Shown here: positions 18,206 through 27,159 of the stretch, piece after piece | Position numbering within the stretch: the stretch's first letter is position 1 | Layout: each line of letters opens with the position of its first letter | Assembly: GCF_014697575.1 (NCBI RefSeq) | Contig: NZ_JACJSC010000030.1 | Span: 1-64,000, forward strand | DNA length: 64,000 nt | Reading direction: 5' to 3' | DNA from: Planktothrix sp. FACHB-1365 | GTDB lineage: Bacteria > Cyanobacteriota > Cyanobacteriia > Cyanobacteriales > Microcoleaceae | The notes under the pieces: generated by a model | Told to the model about the DNA's origin: nothing | Seen by the model: the letters and a program-made list of their open reading frames with translations, nothing else | Database searches by the model: none | Made by a program: the position numbers and the translations under genes

Positions 18206-19699
18206 ATGTTACGCCGAATTATTCAATTTTTCAAACGACTGATTCAACGCCTGTTTGGGAAACAGCCCTCTCCTCCATCCCCAACTTCCGAAGCCCTTCC
18301 CACTCGGACAGATACGGAATATGAAGCACTGTTTCTGCAACTCTTGGACACAGTGCAACAAGGCGCTAGTCGGGGACAAGTTAAAGGCTGGTTGATTGGG
18401 AATAAAGTTCAAGAAGGGGAGTTAGTGGCTTGGTTACAACGCTTTGGAACCCGACTCCTACAAACACCTAGCCAACATGAAGAACTCGCACGACGAATGT
18501 TACTGTTAGCGAGTTTGGAAATAGGAGAAATAGGAGATGTTTCAGGACGCATTGGTACAAGTATTTTGGAACAAATAGCTCCACAAACAGAGTCAAAAGC
18601 TTCAGATATCAGAGAAGCTTATCCAATTATTGATGCGGAATTTGCGGGTGATGGGGTAACGGTTCCCTCTGCTGCACAACCTTCAGAAAATGTTGGGGTT
18701 TATCCCATTATTGATGCGGAATTTCTGGAAGATGGAGTAACCGTCTCAACGGAGGAAGAACCCCAAATCATTGAGGAACCTCCTGTTAATTATCAACCGG
18801 AAATTCCTTTGGAAGAAACCCCAATTATTGAGGAAACTCCTGTTAATTATCAATCGGAAATTCCTTTGGAAGAAACCCCAATTATTGAGGAAACTCCTGT
18901 TAATTATCAATCGGAAATTCTACCGGAAGAAAACCCAATTATTGAAGAACCTCCTGTTAATTATCAATCGGAAATTTTCTTGGAAGAACCCCAAATTATT
19001 CAGGAACCTTCTGTTAATTATCAATCGGAAATTCCCTTGGAAGAACCCCAAATTATTCAGGAAACTCCCTCTGAGGTGGAGACATGGTTTGAACAAGGAA
19101 TTCAACAAGACGAAGCCGGAGATTTTGAAGCTGCTTTACTATCCTTTAATACAGCAATTCAACTCCAACCCGATCATATTTATGTTTGGTTTTATCGGGG
19201 TAATACTCTCAAAAGTTTAAACCGACTTGAAGAAGCATTAGACTCCTTTGAACAAGCGATTAGACTGCATCCAGAATATGCTGATGCTTGGAATAATCGC
19301 GGCAGTATCTTAGAGATTTTAGGACGAGTTGAAGAAGCCTTACAATCCTATGAACTGGCTCTGGAGTTAGAACCGAATGATGCCTATGTTTGGAATAATC
19401 GCGGAAACGTGTTATCGGATTTAGGGAGATTAGAAGAAGCATTAGACTGTTATCAACAAGCCATTGAATTAGAACCCAACTATTTTAATGCGTTGTATAA
19501 TCGAGGATTTTCTCTACTCAATTTAGGGAGATTAGAAGCAGCCTTAATTTCTTTTAATCAAGCTCTGGAATTGCAACCTAATGATGCAGATGTCTGGTAT
19601 AATCTGGGTCTAACTTTGCAAGAGTTAGGGCAAACTGAAGAAGCCGTTGCAGCCTTTGAAAAAGCAAAAGAACTGCAACCCGATGAAGATGAAAGTTAA
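18206..19699 (+). CDS. TPR protein with acidic repeat linker
   Basis: A 497-residue protein. The basic, possibly amphipathic N-terminus (MLRRIIQFFKRLIQRLFGK) is followed by a helical region to about residue 130. Next come two YPIIDAEF-x-x-DGVTV repeats, then five perfect-length 19-residue acidic repeats (PVNYQSEIPLEETPIIEET type). The C-terminal half carries about six tetratricopeptide repeats (W-x-x-x-G...A...L..Y..A.EL-P). TPRs bind partner proteins; the partner is unknown. It has its own transcription unit with a strong inverted repeat downstream. Confidence 0.75.
   Translation: MLRRIIQFFKRLIQRLFGKQPSPPSPTSEALPTRTDTEYEALFLQLLDTVQQGASRGQVKGWLIGNKVQEGELVAWLQRFGTRLLQTPSQHEELARRMLLLASLEIGEIGDVSGRIGTSILEQIAPQTESKASDIREAYPIIDAEFAGDGVTVPSAAQPSENVGVYPIIDAEFLEDGVTVSTEEEPQIIEEPPVNYQPEIPLEETPIIEETPVNYQSEIPLEETPIIEETPVNYQSEILPEENPIIEEPPVNYQSEIFLEEPQIIQEPSVNYQSEIPLEEPQIIQETPSEVETWFEQGIQQDEAGDFEAALLSFNTAIQLQPDHIYVWFYRGNTLKSLNRLEEALDSFEQAIRLHPEYADAWNNRGSILEILGRVEEALQSYELALELEPNDAYVWNNRGNVLSDLGRLEEALDCYQQAIELEPNYFNALYNRGFSLLNLGRLEAALISFNQALELQPNDADVWYNLGLTLQELGQTEEAVAAFEKAKELQPDEDES
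18782..19066 (+). repeat. Five 57-bp tandem repeats in the TPR gene
   Basis: Each unit encodes 19 residues beginning (P/S)VNYQ(S/P)EI. Units 1 and 2 are nearly identical; units 3-5 diverge. The array sits in the linker between the N-terminal region and the TPRs, so copy number can vary without breaking the frame. Confidence 0.85.
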
Positions 19700-19707
19700 C
19701 CCAATAC

Positions 19708-19758
19708 AATAGGGTGCGTGATCCTTCGCTTCGCTCCCCACAGCGCACGCACCCTATT
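19708..19758. repeat. Perfect 13-bp inverted repeat, REP-like
   Basis: AATAGGGTGCGTG (19708-19720) and CACGCACCCTATT (19746-19758) flank a loop with its own CTTCGCTTCG core. It may act as a terminator for the TPR gene. The GGTGCGT...ACGCACC core recurs at 40979-41003, so it is a dispersed repeat. Confidence 0.6.
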
Positions 19759-19804
19759 CGTAATATGAAGTCCTTAAATATTATTTGCTACAAATAATTG
19801 TCAG

Positions 19805-20296
19805 ATGGCTAATCACTCTTCTTTATCCTTTTCCATTCCTGTAAGGATCGTGGCTGTTGTTGCGATCGCCTTTTCCCTCATTAGTTGTAGCAGTAAATCT
19901 GCCGAATGTACAAAACTGATTAGTGCAATTGGTGAAGGTCAAACCTTAGTGGTTAATCTCACTCCTCAAGGGGATGCAATCACAACCCAAAAACTCTCAC
20001 AACAATTAAATCAAATTTCTCAGGACATTGAAACCTTAAAAGTTCAAGATAAACCCTTACAAACTGTTCAAAAAAATGCTACCCAACAATTTAGAGACCT
20101 ATCCAACAGCCTCAAACAATTGGGTGAAACCTTAACGACTGCGGAAAAAGTCTCTATTACCCCAGAGGGAAAGCAACAACTCTTACAAGCGCGAAAAAAT
20201 GCCCAAGAAATCGGAGAAAAAGCCAAACAAACCGCCTCTCAAAATGAAGCTTTATTTAAAGAGTTAGTGAATTATTGCCCGAAGAAAGAAACCTGA
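19805..20296 (+). CDS. Putative lipoprotein, helical, unknown function
   Basis: 163 residues. A hydrophobic N-terminal segment ends in a lipobox-like SLISC (Cys ~28), suggesting lipidation and anchoring. The rest is mostly helical with heptad-like spacing (QQLNQISQDIETLKVQ, QLLQARKNAQEIGEKAKQ) and ends with a second Cys-Pro. Similar short coiled lipoproteins are common in cyanobacteria and have no known role. Confidence 0.6.
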   Translation: MANHSSLSFSIPVRIVAVVAIAFSLISCSSKSAECTKLISAIGEGQTLVVNLTPQGDAITTQKLSQQLNQISQDIETLKVQDKPLQTVQKNATQQFRDLSNSLKQLGETLTTAEKVSITPEGKQQLLQARKNAQEIGEKAKQTASQNEALFKELVNYCPKKET

Positions 20297-20396
20297 ACAG
20301 GGGTATTGACTATTGGCTTTTATTGAGTACCAAGTGCAAAGTCAGAAGGTAATGATTTCCCCTACTTTTCCCCCTGTCCCGAATATTCAAGAATAT

Positions 20397-20615
20397 TCAA
20401 GGTAATAAACTCTTAAGTCCCCATCCGGCAACTACCCCAATGAAAAAAGCCCAGAGTTGACCTGTTTTCAAGATATGGTTCCAAGTTCTGACAAAATCAG
20501 CAACAATATCCACATCCACTTGTTGAGCTAAAATTGGGGCTTGAGTCATGAGGTCTAAACTGTGATAAAAACTATTAACTCCATCAATAGGATTCAGTAT
20601 TAGAACCGTGATCAT
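20397..20615 (-). CDS. Small membrane protein overlapping the PP2C gene
   Basis: 72 residues from the ATG at 20615, which has GGAGG eight bases upstream inside the preceding gene; this decides the start. It overlaps the 3' end of the PP2C phosphatase gene by 32 nt in another frame, so translation is probably coupled. A polar N-terminal half is followed by a C-terminal hydrophobic helix (LWAFFIGVVAGWGLKSLL), which suggests a tail-anchored protein. The family is not recognised. Confidence 0.55.
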   Translation of the reverse strand: MITVLILNPIDGVNSFYHSLDLMTQAPILAQQVDVDIVADFVRTWNHILKTGQLWAFFIGVVAGWGLKSLLP

Positions 20616-22056
20616 CAAGATTACCTCCGTTGTTGGGTTGAACTTGCAACACCACAAGGGTCATATCATCCCCATTTCGATTTCCTGAACCAATAAATTG
20701 TTGAACTTGTTCAAACAAATATTCCAGAATCAATTGGGGATTTCTACAATTTTGACACGCCCACTGAAAGGCTTTACTCAGATTTTCCTCATCAAAGCGA
20801 TCGCCCCGTTGATTCATAGCATCGGTAAATCCATCCGTATAATAAATCACGGTATCCCCAGGAGAAAGCTGGATTTGAGCTTCATAATAGCAACTATCCG
20901 CATCTAAACCAATCAACATTCCCAAAGTATCTAACCGTCGAATCGTATTCGTTGCTACTTGCCATAATAACGGGGGATGGTGAGCAGCATTGCTATAGGA
21001 CAACATTCGAGTTGCCGGATCATATTCTGAATAAAATAACGTCACAAAGCGGTTAGAATTCTCCAAATCCGCATACATCACTTGATTCAAATGTCCTAAA
21101 ATTTGAGACGGAGAATGACGGTTTAACACTTCTGCCCGCAGCATTCCCCGTGTCATGGTCATAATTAAACCTGCGGGAACTCCTTTGCCCATGACATCCC
21201 CAATCACAATACTCCAGCGTTCATCCTGATGAATAGAGGGATGATCACCCCGTTTATCAAAATTAGAGGGGATAAAATCATAATAATCCCCACCCACTCG
21301 GTTAGCCGTTTGACATTGGGCTGCAATATCTAAACCGGGGATAGTCGGGCATTTTCGAGGTAGTAATTGTAACTGAATTTCTGCCCCAATTTCTAATTCT
21401 CGATCTAAGCGTTCTTTTTCCCGTAGGGATGTTGCTAACTCATCATTAGCGATCGCAACGGCGGTTTGATCCGCAACTAATCGAATTAATTTTTGACGGG
21501 TCGGTGTCCAAACATAATTGGCATCATGACTAAAAACATATAACCGTCCCCGTTCCGTATTATTAACCAAAATCGGTGTGCCAAATAGCTGCACATCAGA
21601 GCCCAGGTAGCGACTCACCTGATAATCTAAATTCGCTGTATAGGTTTGTAAAGCCGATTCAGACAAGTCTCCCAGGCTGGTTTTTGGCATCAATGAAATT
21701 TGTCGGGTCACAGTTTCAATGGCTTGTCGAATATCTTGACACTGGCGTCCTTCCTGACAATGGAGCCGTTGAAACCGGACTTGTCCGTTGGGCTTAAACA
21801 GAACTAAGGCACCGCCATCGGCATCCGTTACCCGACTGGCTACTAAAGGAGTTAACTCTAAAAATTGATTCAGGTTGTTGAAGCTACGCAGGGCATACCC
21901 CAAGGAACTTAACAACTCGTTCACGTTTTGCTGTTCTCGATGCAAACGCGCCACCAGTTCTTTCAGGGTGAAAACTGGTGTGGTTTCTGGTGTTGCAGAA
22001 CCCGAAATCGAGTCAGCAAATTGATCGGAGCGTCTGGGTAGGGGCAAGGCTGTCAT
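20584..22056 (-). CDS. GAF-PP2C (RsbU/SpoIIE-type) serine phosphatase
   Basis: The ATG at 22056 (MTALPLPRR) is chosen because the longer frame runs into a minisatellite. The protein has 490 residues. The N-terminal ~200 form a GAF-like sensor, followed by a helical linker (LREKERLDRELEIGAEIQLQLLP). The C-terminus is a SpoIIE phosphatase with CQTANRVGGDYYDFI, IVIGDVMGKGVPAGL and the closing NGDDMTLVV, giving the expected Asp metal ligands. Such proteins dephosphorylate anti-sigma-factor antagonists in partner-switching pathways. It follows ftsY on the same strand, an order I recall as common in cyanobacteria. Confidence 0.85.
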   Translation of the reverse strand: MTALPLPRRSDQFADSISGSATPETTPVFTLKELVARLHREQQNVNELLSSLGYALRSFNNLNQFLELTPLVASRVTDADGGALVLFKPNGQVRFQRLHCQEGRQCQDIRQAIETVTRQISLMPKTSLGDLSESALQTYTANLDYQVSRYLGSDVQLFGTPILVNNTERGRLYVFSHDANYVWTPTRQKLIRLVADQTAVAIANDELATSLREKERLDRELEIGAEIQLQLLPRKCPTIPGLDIAAQCQTANRVGGDYYDFIPSNFDKRGDHPSIHQDERWSIVIGDVMGKGVPAGLIMTMTRGMLRAEVLNRHSPSQILGHLNQVMYADLENSNRFVTLFYSEYDPATRMLSYSNAAHHPPLLWQVATNTIRRLDTLGMLIGLDADSCYYEAQIQLSPGDTVIYYTDGFTDAMNQRGDRFDEENLSKAFQWACQNCRNPQLILEYLFEQVQQFIGSGNRNGDDMTLVVLQVQPNNGGNLDDHGSNTESY

Positions 22057-22076
22057 GTTCAGTTTGAGGGAACAGG

Positions 22077-22140
22077 GAACAGGGAGCAGGGGGAGCAGGG
22101 AGAGCAGGGAGAGCAAGGGGAGCAGGGGGAGCAAGAAAAA
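22077..22140. repeat. gggagcagggaga minisatellite between ftsY and the PP2C gene
   Basis: Imperfect copies of an ~9-10-bp G/A-rich unit (GGGAGCAGG, GAGAGCAGG, AAGGGGAGC). On the minus strand it reads as Leu-Pro repeats and causes a false N-terminal extension of the phosphatase frame. Confidence 0.7.
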
Positions 22141-22218
22141 AATAATGAACTTCTGACTCCTGACTCCTTCTTTGCACTCTGCACGTTCTTCCCTCACACT
22201 TTACATCTTTCGATATCT

Positions 22219-23793
22219 CTAGCCACTTAAGAGGGCTTCAATGAACTCGTAGCTGGAAAAGGGGCGCAAATCTTCGATACTTTCCCCAACTCCGATAAAT
22301 CGAATCGGTAAGCCGAGTTGTTGGACAATCGCTAGGGCAACACCACCTTTAGCAGTTCCGTCGAGTTTTGTCAAGACCACCCCACTCAGTTGAGCAACTT
22401 CGGAAAAAACTTCCGCCTGTCGTAACCCATTTTGGCCCAAGGTAGAATCTAAGACTAATAATGATTGTATTTTGGCTTCTGGGGCGCGTTTATCAATCAC
22501 TCGACGGATTTTATTGAGTTCCTCCATTAAATTCTTTTTATTTTGCAAGCGGCCGGCCGTATCAATAATTAATAATTCTGTATTGCGGGCTCTAGCTGCT
22601 TCAATAGCATCATAAACCACCGCCGCCGGATCGGTATTTTTTCCAGGGTTCGCCACGACTTCAACGCCACTGCGATCGCCCCAAACTTTCACCTGATCAA
22701 CGGCCGCTGCTCGAAAGGTATCTCCCGCCGCGATTAAACACCGATAATCGGATTTTTGGGCTAAATGGGCAATTTTGCCAATGGTTGTGGTTTTACCCGC
22801 CCCATTGACTCCGGTGACTAACCAAATATTTAAGGTATCTTTCTCCGGTGCAAAGGTAATGGGATACCCCTTTTCAAAGGGTTCTTCTAAAATTCCCCTT
22901 AAAATTTGTTTGAGATAAGCGATCGCTTGTTCTGGGGGTAAGGCTTCTTGGCGGAGTTTAGTTTGTAACGCTTCAATCACGCGATCCGTTGCGGCTACAC
23001 CCACATCCGCTTGTAGAAGCATGGATTCAATTTCATCAACCGCTTGTTGATTTAAGGGGCCTTGACCGACAATGGCTTTTAATTGGTTCAGTAAGTTGCG
23101 TCGCGTCCGTCCTAACGCTTTCCAGAGTTTCTGTAACCAGGTAATTTCTTCTAGCGCCACTTCATCAGGACGGCGACCTTGATCAGCTAATACCTGGGCT
23201 GACCACATAAACATCTCATCAAACGCCATTCCGGGGTCTGATGATGCTGTTTCGCTGGGTTCGGGTTCTTTCTCCTCAATGGCGGTTTCTTTTAACCGTT
23301 CCACCCTGGCTTGACGTTCCGTAGCCGCTGTTGCCCAAAATGGCAAGGGTTCGGACGTTTCTAGGGTTTCTGGCTCCGTTGTATCGGTTTGAGGGGTGAC
23401 AACGGGTTCGGGTACTTTTACGTCCGTTTCAGCTACTTCTACAACCGTTTCAACATTCGCTTCCGCCTCTGGTGTTTCTGGGGTTAAAACCGTTGGTTCA
23501 ACTTCCGGCTCTGTGATGGCTTCGGGTTCGGGTTCGGGTTCAGGTTCAGGTTCAGGTTCAGGTTCAGGTTCGGGTTCAGGTTCGGGTTCGGGCTCCTGCT
23601 GTTTTTGAATATTTTTATAAGCCGCTTTTGCCCACTGTAAATAATCTTCAGCAATTTGAGGTGCAGTGTCAGAACTCTCGGCTGTTTCCGTCGGTTTCTC
23701 TACCTTTTCAGGTTCAGATTTAACCTCTGGTTGTGACTCCTGAGTTTGATCCGTTTTTTCATTAAATTGACGACGAAACCAATTAAATACCAT
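22219..23793 (-). CDS. ftsY: Signal recognition particle receptor FtsY
   Basis: A 524-residue SRP-family GTPase that docks ribosome-SRP complexes at the membrane translocon. The N-terminal ~210 residues are acidic and disordered, with a long Glu-Pro array (residues ~68-91). An NG domain follows: the N helix bundle, then P-loop GVNGAGKTTTIGKIA, DTFRAAAVDQ, the G3 IDTAGR and TKLDGTAKGG, ending in IGVGE...L.PF. All GTPase motifs are intact. It lies downstream of nusB in the same direction. Confidence 0.95.
   Translation of the reverse strand: MVFNWFRRQFNEKTDQTQESQPEVKSEPEKVEKPTETAESSDTAPQIAEDYLQWAKAAYKNIQKQQEPEPEPEPEPEPEPEPEPEPEPEPEAITEPEVEPTVLTPETPEAEANVETVVEVAETDVKVPEPVVTPQTDTTEPETLETSEPLPFWATAATERQARVERLKETAIEEKEPEPSETASSDPGMAFDEMFMWSAQVLADQGRRPDEVALEEITWLQKLWKALGRTRRNLLNQLKAIVGQGPLNQQAVDEIESMLLQADVGVAATDRVIEALQTKLRQEALPPEQAIAYLKQILRGILEEPFEKGYPITFAPEKDTLNIWLVTGVNGAGKTTTIGKIAHLAQKSDYRCLIAAGDTFRAAAVDQVKVWGDRSGVEVVANPGKNTDPAAVVYDAIEAARARNTELLIIDTAGRLQNKKNLMEELNKIRRVIDKRAPEAKIQSLLVLDSTLGQNGLRQAEVFSEVAQLSGVVLTKLDGTAKGGVALAIVQQLGLPIRFIGVGESIEDLRPFSSYEFIEALLSG
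23521..23592 (-). repeat. Hexanucleotide repeat encoding Glu-Pro in ftsY
   Basis: About 12 copies of GGTTCG/GGTTCA (plus strand), read as GAACC-type Glu-Pro codons on the minus strand. The wobble alternation (g/a) shows that the run is partly diverged and under length polymorphism. Confidence 0.85.
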
Positions 23794-23821
23794 AGGATTT
23801 ATTTAATATTTGTTGGCTGGA

Positions 23822-23868
23822 ATCAGTTATCAGTTATCAGTTATCAGTTATCAGTTATCAGTTATCAG
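23822..23868. repeat. Heptanucleotide STRR (ATCAGTT), 6.7 copies
   Basis: Perfect tandem copies of ATCAGTT between nusB and ftsY. This is the short tandemly repeated repetitive (STRR) type known from filamentous cyanobacteria. The same heptamer in the other orientation forms the array at 63683-63731. Confidence 0.9.
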
Positions 23869-23929
23869 GATAAGAGGGAACAGTTTGGGTTTTGAGAAAT
23901 CCCCCTGAAATTATGATAGCTGTTGACGC

Positions 23930-24571
23930 TTAACTCTCAACTGTTAACTCTGGAACAGTAGCTTTTAATTTATCGACAAATCGACGCAGAACGCCATTAA
24001 TAAAGCGATAACTTTCTTCATCGCTGTAGCGTTTTGCCAGTTCAATCGCTTCATTAATTGCCACTTGTTCTTTTAAGTTTAAATATATTAATTCTGCAAC
24101 GGCAATTCGTAAAATATCTCGATCAATACGAGCGAGTCGATTCAGTTGCCAATCTACCATAGCATCGGTTAATAACTGATCAATTTCAGCTTTATGGCTA
24201 TTAACTTGAATTAAAATATCAAGGGCATAATCCCGGACTTCTTGTTGATTTGCCAGTTGAACTAATTCCGGTAATTCCAGGGCGGTACTTAAGCGATTAA
24301 TCGCACCTTGAACTAATTCAATGGCTTCATGTACCATTGATCGTGCAATGTCTAAATCATTCGCCCGAATTTGACTTCCTAAAAGGCGATCGCTACTGCG
24401 TTGTAACTCAGAAACAGCCGTTTCTAAAGATTCTTGACCTTCAGCCGTCAAGGTTCGGACAGCAGCAATTAAAACATCATGTAATTCTTGAGGTTCTAAA
24501 CGCTCTGAAGTCGCTGGGAGTTGACTAATTCCCAGTAAAGCGAGTTCACGAGCAGTACGACGAGCTTGCAT
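23930..24571 (-). CDS. nusB: Transcription antitermination factor NusB
   Basis: A 213-residue RNA-binding protein of the rRNA antitermination complex, acting with NusE/S10 on boxA RNA. It starts MQARRTARELALLGISQL. The C-terminal half has the core ...LARIDRDILRIAVAELIYL and VAINEAIELAKRYSDEESYRFINGVL, which is diagnostic. A middle insertion of ~60 residues makes it longer than E. coli NusB (139), as is usual in cyanobacteria. It lies between the DUF502 gene and ftsY. Confidence 0.93.
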   Translation of the reverse strand: MQARRTARELALLGISQLPATSERLEPQELHDVLIAAVRTLTAEGQESLETAVSELQRSSDRLLGSQIRANDLDIARSMVHEAIELVQGAINRLSTALELPELVQLANQQEVRDYALDILIQVNSHKAEIDQLLTDAMVDWQLNRLARIDRDILRIAVAELIYLNLKEQVAINEAIELAKRYSDEESYRFINGVLRRFVDKLKATVPELTVES

Positions 24572-24783
24572 AAGTTTAAGAATTTAAGAATAAGGAATAG
24601 GGAACCACAACATTAAAGAAGAATCCCTGAAAATTCAGGAAAAATTTAGAAGTTTTCACGCTTTAATGACTGTAAAAACTCGAAATTGCAATCACCACTT
24701 TACTCTAATCAAAAAAATAAGGGATTGTTTTTAGGGAATTTTCCCAAACCCTTCAACCTTTAATGAGTCTAAACTCTCATCCG

Positions 24784-25656
24784 TTAATTTTCACTAATCC
24801 CAACCCCCTCATCTTCTAGGACAACAGATTGCAATCTATTTTCGCTGGGAAGAAGAGATTCTAATGGAGGATTAGGTTTAGGAGGAAGAGCTTTTACCGA
24901 TGAGGATGTTGAATTAACAATCCCACCAGATACGATAATTTTAAACGCATCTTCTACCGAAAGGGTGAGGTTGAGTACCTCATGTTCTGGAACAATAGCA
25001 TACCATCCACTGGTGGGGTTCGGGGTAGTGGGAATAAACACACTCACCATTTCCTCAGACAATTCTGACTGGATATCGCGGTTGACCGAGCCCGTTACAA
25101 AAGCCAGTGACCAAACTCCTCGACGGGGATATTCAACTAAAACCACACGACGAAATTTATCATTAGAATCTCGTAAAAGGGTTTCTAAAAGTTGTTTGAG
25201 AGTTTTGTAAACCGAACCCGCTAAGGGAATGGCTTGTAAGATTTTTTCGCTCACAGCCAAAAGCCACTGTCCGGCAATATTACGAGCCATTAAACCGATA
25301 AATAATATCCCTAACAGGGGTACCGCCAACCCGACCAAAACATTAAGCAGGTTGACTAAAATCGGATGCAAACCATCAAAGGGATTAATTTGCTTAGGAA
25401 TGCGGGTCAGAAACTCAATCACAGAACTGGAGATGGTGATGGTCAACCAAATCGTGGTTGCCAAAGGAATCACGACCAACAGACCTGCAATCAAGTCATT
25501 TTTTAAGTCCTGCTTCAAGCGTTGGAACACAGAGCGTCCACTCTCCTGTTTATCTAAGGGTCTGATACTTATTGTTAACGATTGTAAAGAATCATTGCAA
25601 GTACAAGCATTGTACCCAGGCTCCTCAACTCGGTCTGTACCACAAAACGGGTTCAA
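24784..25656 (-). CDS. DUF502 membrane protein
   Basis: 290 residues. A ~45-residue polar N-terminus precedes two transmembrane helices (about 55-82 and 100-125). A conserved cytoplasmic part follows, with IPLAGSVYKTLKQLLETL, VLVEYPRRGVWSLAFVT and VFIPTTPNPTSGWYAIVPE, the core of the DUF502 family. Function is unknown; homologues include plant COV (vascular patterning) proteins. It is the first gene of the minus-strand series DUF502-nusB-ftsY. The true start could lie downstream of the listed ATG, as the first ~30 residues look poorly conserved. Confidence 0.85.
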   Translation of the reverse strand: MNPFCGTDRVEEPGYNACTCNDSLQSLTISIRPLDKQESGRSVFQRLKQDLKNDLIAGLLVVIPLATTIWLTITISSSVIEFLTRIPKQINPFDGLHPILVNLLNVLVGLAVPLLGILFIGLMARNIAGQWLLAVSEKILQAIPLAGSVYKTLKQLLETLLRDSNDKFRRVVLVEYPRRGVWSLAFVTGSVNRDIQSELSEEMVSVFIPTTPNPTSGWYAIVPEHEVLNLTLSVEDAFKIIVSGGIVNSTSSSVKALPPKPNPPLESLLPSENRLQSVVLEDEGVGISEN

Positions 25657-25814
25657 ATCGATTTAAAAGGGTTGAGAGATAATTTATTTATTATGTCAGC
25701 TTTTGTATATTCTGAAACAAAAGTCGGTTTTCTCGTCAACTTCTGTGGCTTTCTGGTTTCAAAAGTCCTCCTCACCGTTTATTCATCCCGACACCGGACA
25801 CCCAGATTCAACAA

Positions 25815-25842
25815 CAAAAAACGCCCTCCTTTCGGAGAGCGT
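25815..25842 (-). terminator. psbA terminator
   Basis: On the minus strand, a stem ACGCTCTCC / GGAGGGCGT around GAAA (25821-25842) is followed by TTTTTTG. It is 24 nt past the psbA stop. A stable stem with a GNRA-like loop and a U run makes a standard rho-independent terminator. Confidence 0.85.
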
Positions 25843-25865
25843 CTTTTGTTATCGTGGGTTAAAAA

Positions 25866-26948
25866 TTAACCGTTGATAGAAGGGGCAACTAAAGCCACAG
25901 GAGTTGATTCACCGGATGCTAAATCTAAGGGGAAGTTATGGACGTTGCGTTCGTGCATGGCTTCAATCCCTAAGTTGGCACGGTTGATCACATCCGCCCA
26001 GGTATTGATCACGCGACCTTCTGAATCCAGTAAGGACTGGTTAAAGTTAAAACCATTCAGATTAAATGCGAAGCAAGCCACCGCCAGAGAGGCACACCAG
26101 ATGCCCACTACAGGCCAAGCTCCCAATAAGAAGTGTAAGCTGCGGCTGTTGTTGAAACTGGCATATTGGAAGATTAAACGTCCAAAGTAACCGTGGGCTG
26201 CAACAATATTGTAGGTTTCTCCTTCTTGACCGAATTTGTAACCACAGTTTAAAGATTCGTTTTCGGTGGTTTCACGAACTAAAGAAGAAGTCACTAACGA
26301 TCCGTGCATTGCACAGAATAAAGCACCACCAAAAATTCCCATTACACCCAACATATGTAAGGGGTGCATTAAAACGTTATGTTCGGCTTGCAGAACGAGC
26401 ATAAAGTTAAATGTACCGGAAATTCCCAGGGGTAAACCATCGGAGAAAGAACCTTGACCGATGGAATAAATCAGCAACACCGCAGTTGCAGCCGCCACAG
26501 GAGCACTATAGGCAACGGCGATCCAAGGTCTCATTCCTAAGCGATAGGAGAGTTCCCACTCTCGACCCATGTAGCAAAAGATGCCGATCAGGAAGTGAAA
26601 GACAATCAGTTGGTAAGGGCCACCGTTATAAAGCCATTCATCGACGTTAGCGGCTTCCCAGATGGGATAAAAGTGCAAACCAATTGCATTGGAACTCGGC
26701 ACCACCGCAGCCGTGATGATGTTATTTCCGTAGAGCAGTGAACCGGACACGGGTTCGCGGATGCCGTCGATATCAACGGGAGGTGCAGCAATGAAAGCTA
26801 GAACGAAACAGATGGTAGCAGCAAGCAGAGTTGGAATCATCAGAATCCCAAACCAACCCACATAGAGGCGGTTTTCGGTGCTGGTGATCCAGTTGCACAA
26901 CCGCTCCCAGGGGCTTCCTTTTAACTGCTGTTGAATGGTTGTTGTCAT
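25866..26948 (-). CDS. psbA: Photosystem II reaction centre protein D1, Glu130 form
   Basis: A complete 360-residue D1. Residues seen: Tyr161 (TyrZ), His190, chlorophyll ligand His198, iron/QB ligands His215 and His272, and Mn-cluster ligands Asp170, Glu189, His332, Glu333, His337, Asp342 and Ala344 (C-terminal processing site). Position 130 is Glu, as in high-light or stress D1 isoforms; standard-light D1:1 forms have Gln130. Ser264 is present, so a triazine/DCMU-sensitive QB pocket is expected. It is monocistronic, with its own promoter and terminator. Two ftsH genes lie 4-9 kb away; FtsH degrades damaged D1. Confidence 0.98.
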   Translation of the reverse strand: MTTTIQQQLKGSPWERLCNWITSTENRLYVGWFGILMIPTLLAATICFVLAFIAAPPVDIDGIREPVSGSLLYGNNIITAAVVPSSNAIGLHFYPIWEAANVDEWLYNGGPYQLIVFHFLIGIFCYMGREWELSYRLGMRPWIAVAYSAPVAAATAVLLIYSIGQGSFSDGLPLGISGTFNFMLVLQAEHNVLMHPLHMLGVMGIFGGALFCAMHGSLVTSSLVRETTENESLNCGYKFGQEGETYNIVAAHGYFGRLIFQYASFNNSRSLHFLLGAWPVVGIWCASLAVACFAFNLNGFNFNQSLLDSEGRVINTWADVINRANLGIEAMHERNVHNFPLDLASGESTPVALVAPSING

Positions 26949-27019
26949 TGGAGTTATGTATTGCGTATGTATTTTTCGAGGTTCGGTATCTCGTCACCTG
27001 GTTTTATAACCATATAGTC

Positions 27020-27048
27020 ATATTACTCGACGATTGAAGATTTGTCGA
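27020..27048 (-). promoter_or_regulatory. Candidate psbA promoter with overlapping inverted repeat
   Basis: On the minus strand, TCGACA (27048-27043), a 17-nt spacer and TAATAT (27025-27020) approximate a sigma-70 promoter about 70 nt before the ATG. An inverted repeat ACTCGAC-N12-GTCGAGT (27025-27050) covers the -35 box and spacer and could be an operator. The assignment is by eye only. Confidence 0.4.
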
Positions 27049-27159
27049 GTCGTTTATATTAATATTTTCTTGTATAAAGTTTATTTTATATTAGAAAAAG
27101 TAATATAATTGGTCGTCTGACACCCAAGTTAACTTAACAGGCAAGATGCCTGTTCCACG

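Noticed and set aside
18771-19220. 149-codon alternative frame in the TPR gene
   Set aside because: The 57-bp repeat is open in several frames; the TPR frame continues through with clear domains.
20584-22197. Signal-anchor N-terminus on the PP2C protein
   Set aside because: The Leu-Pro-rich extension upstream of 22056 is translated minisatellite DNA; the conserved protein starts at MTALPLP.
23822-23868. CRISPR array
   Set aside because: Seven-base units without spacers and no cas genes in the window; it is a short tandem repeat. The same applies to 63683-63731.
25672-25869. 65-codon frame between DUF502 and psbA
   Set aside because: It crosses the psbA terminator hairpin and shows no ribosome site or family pattern.
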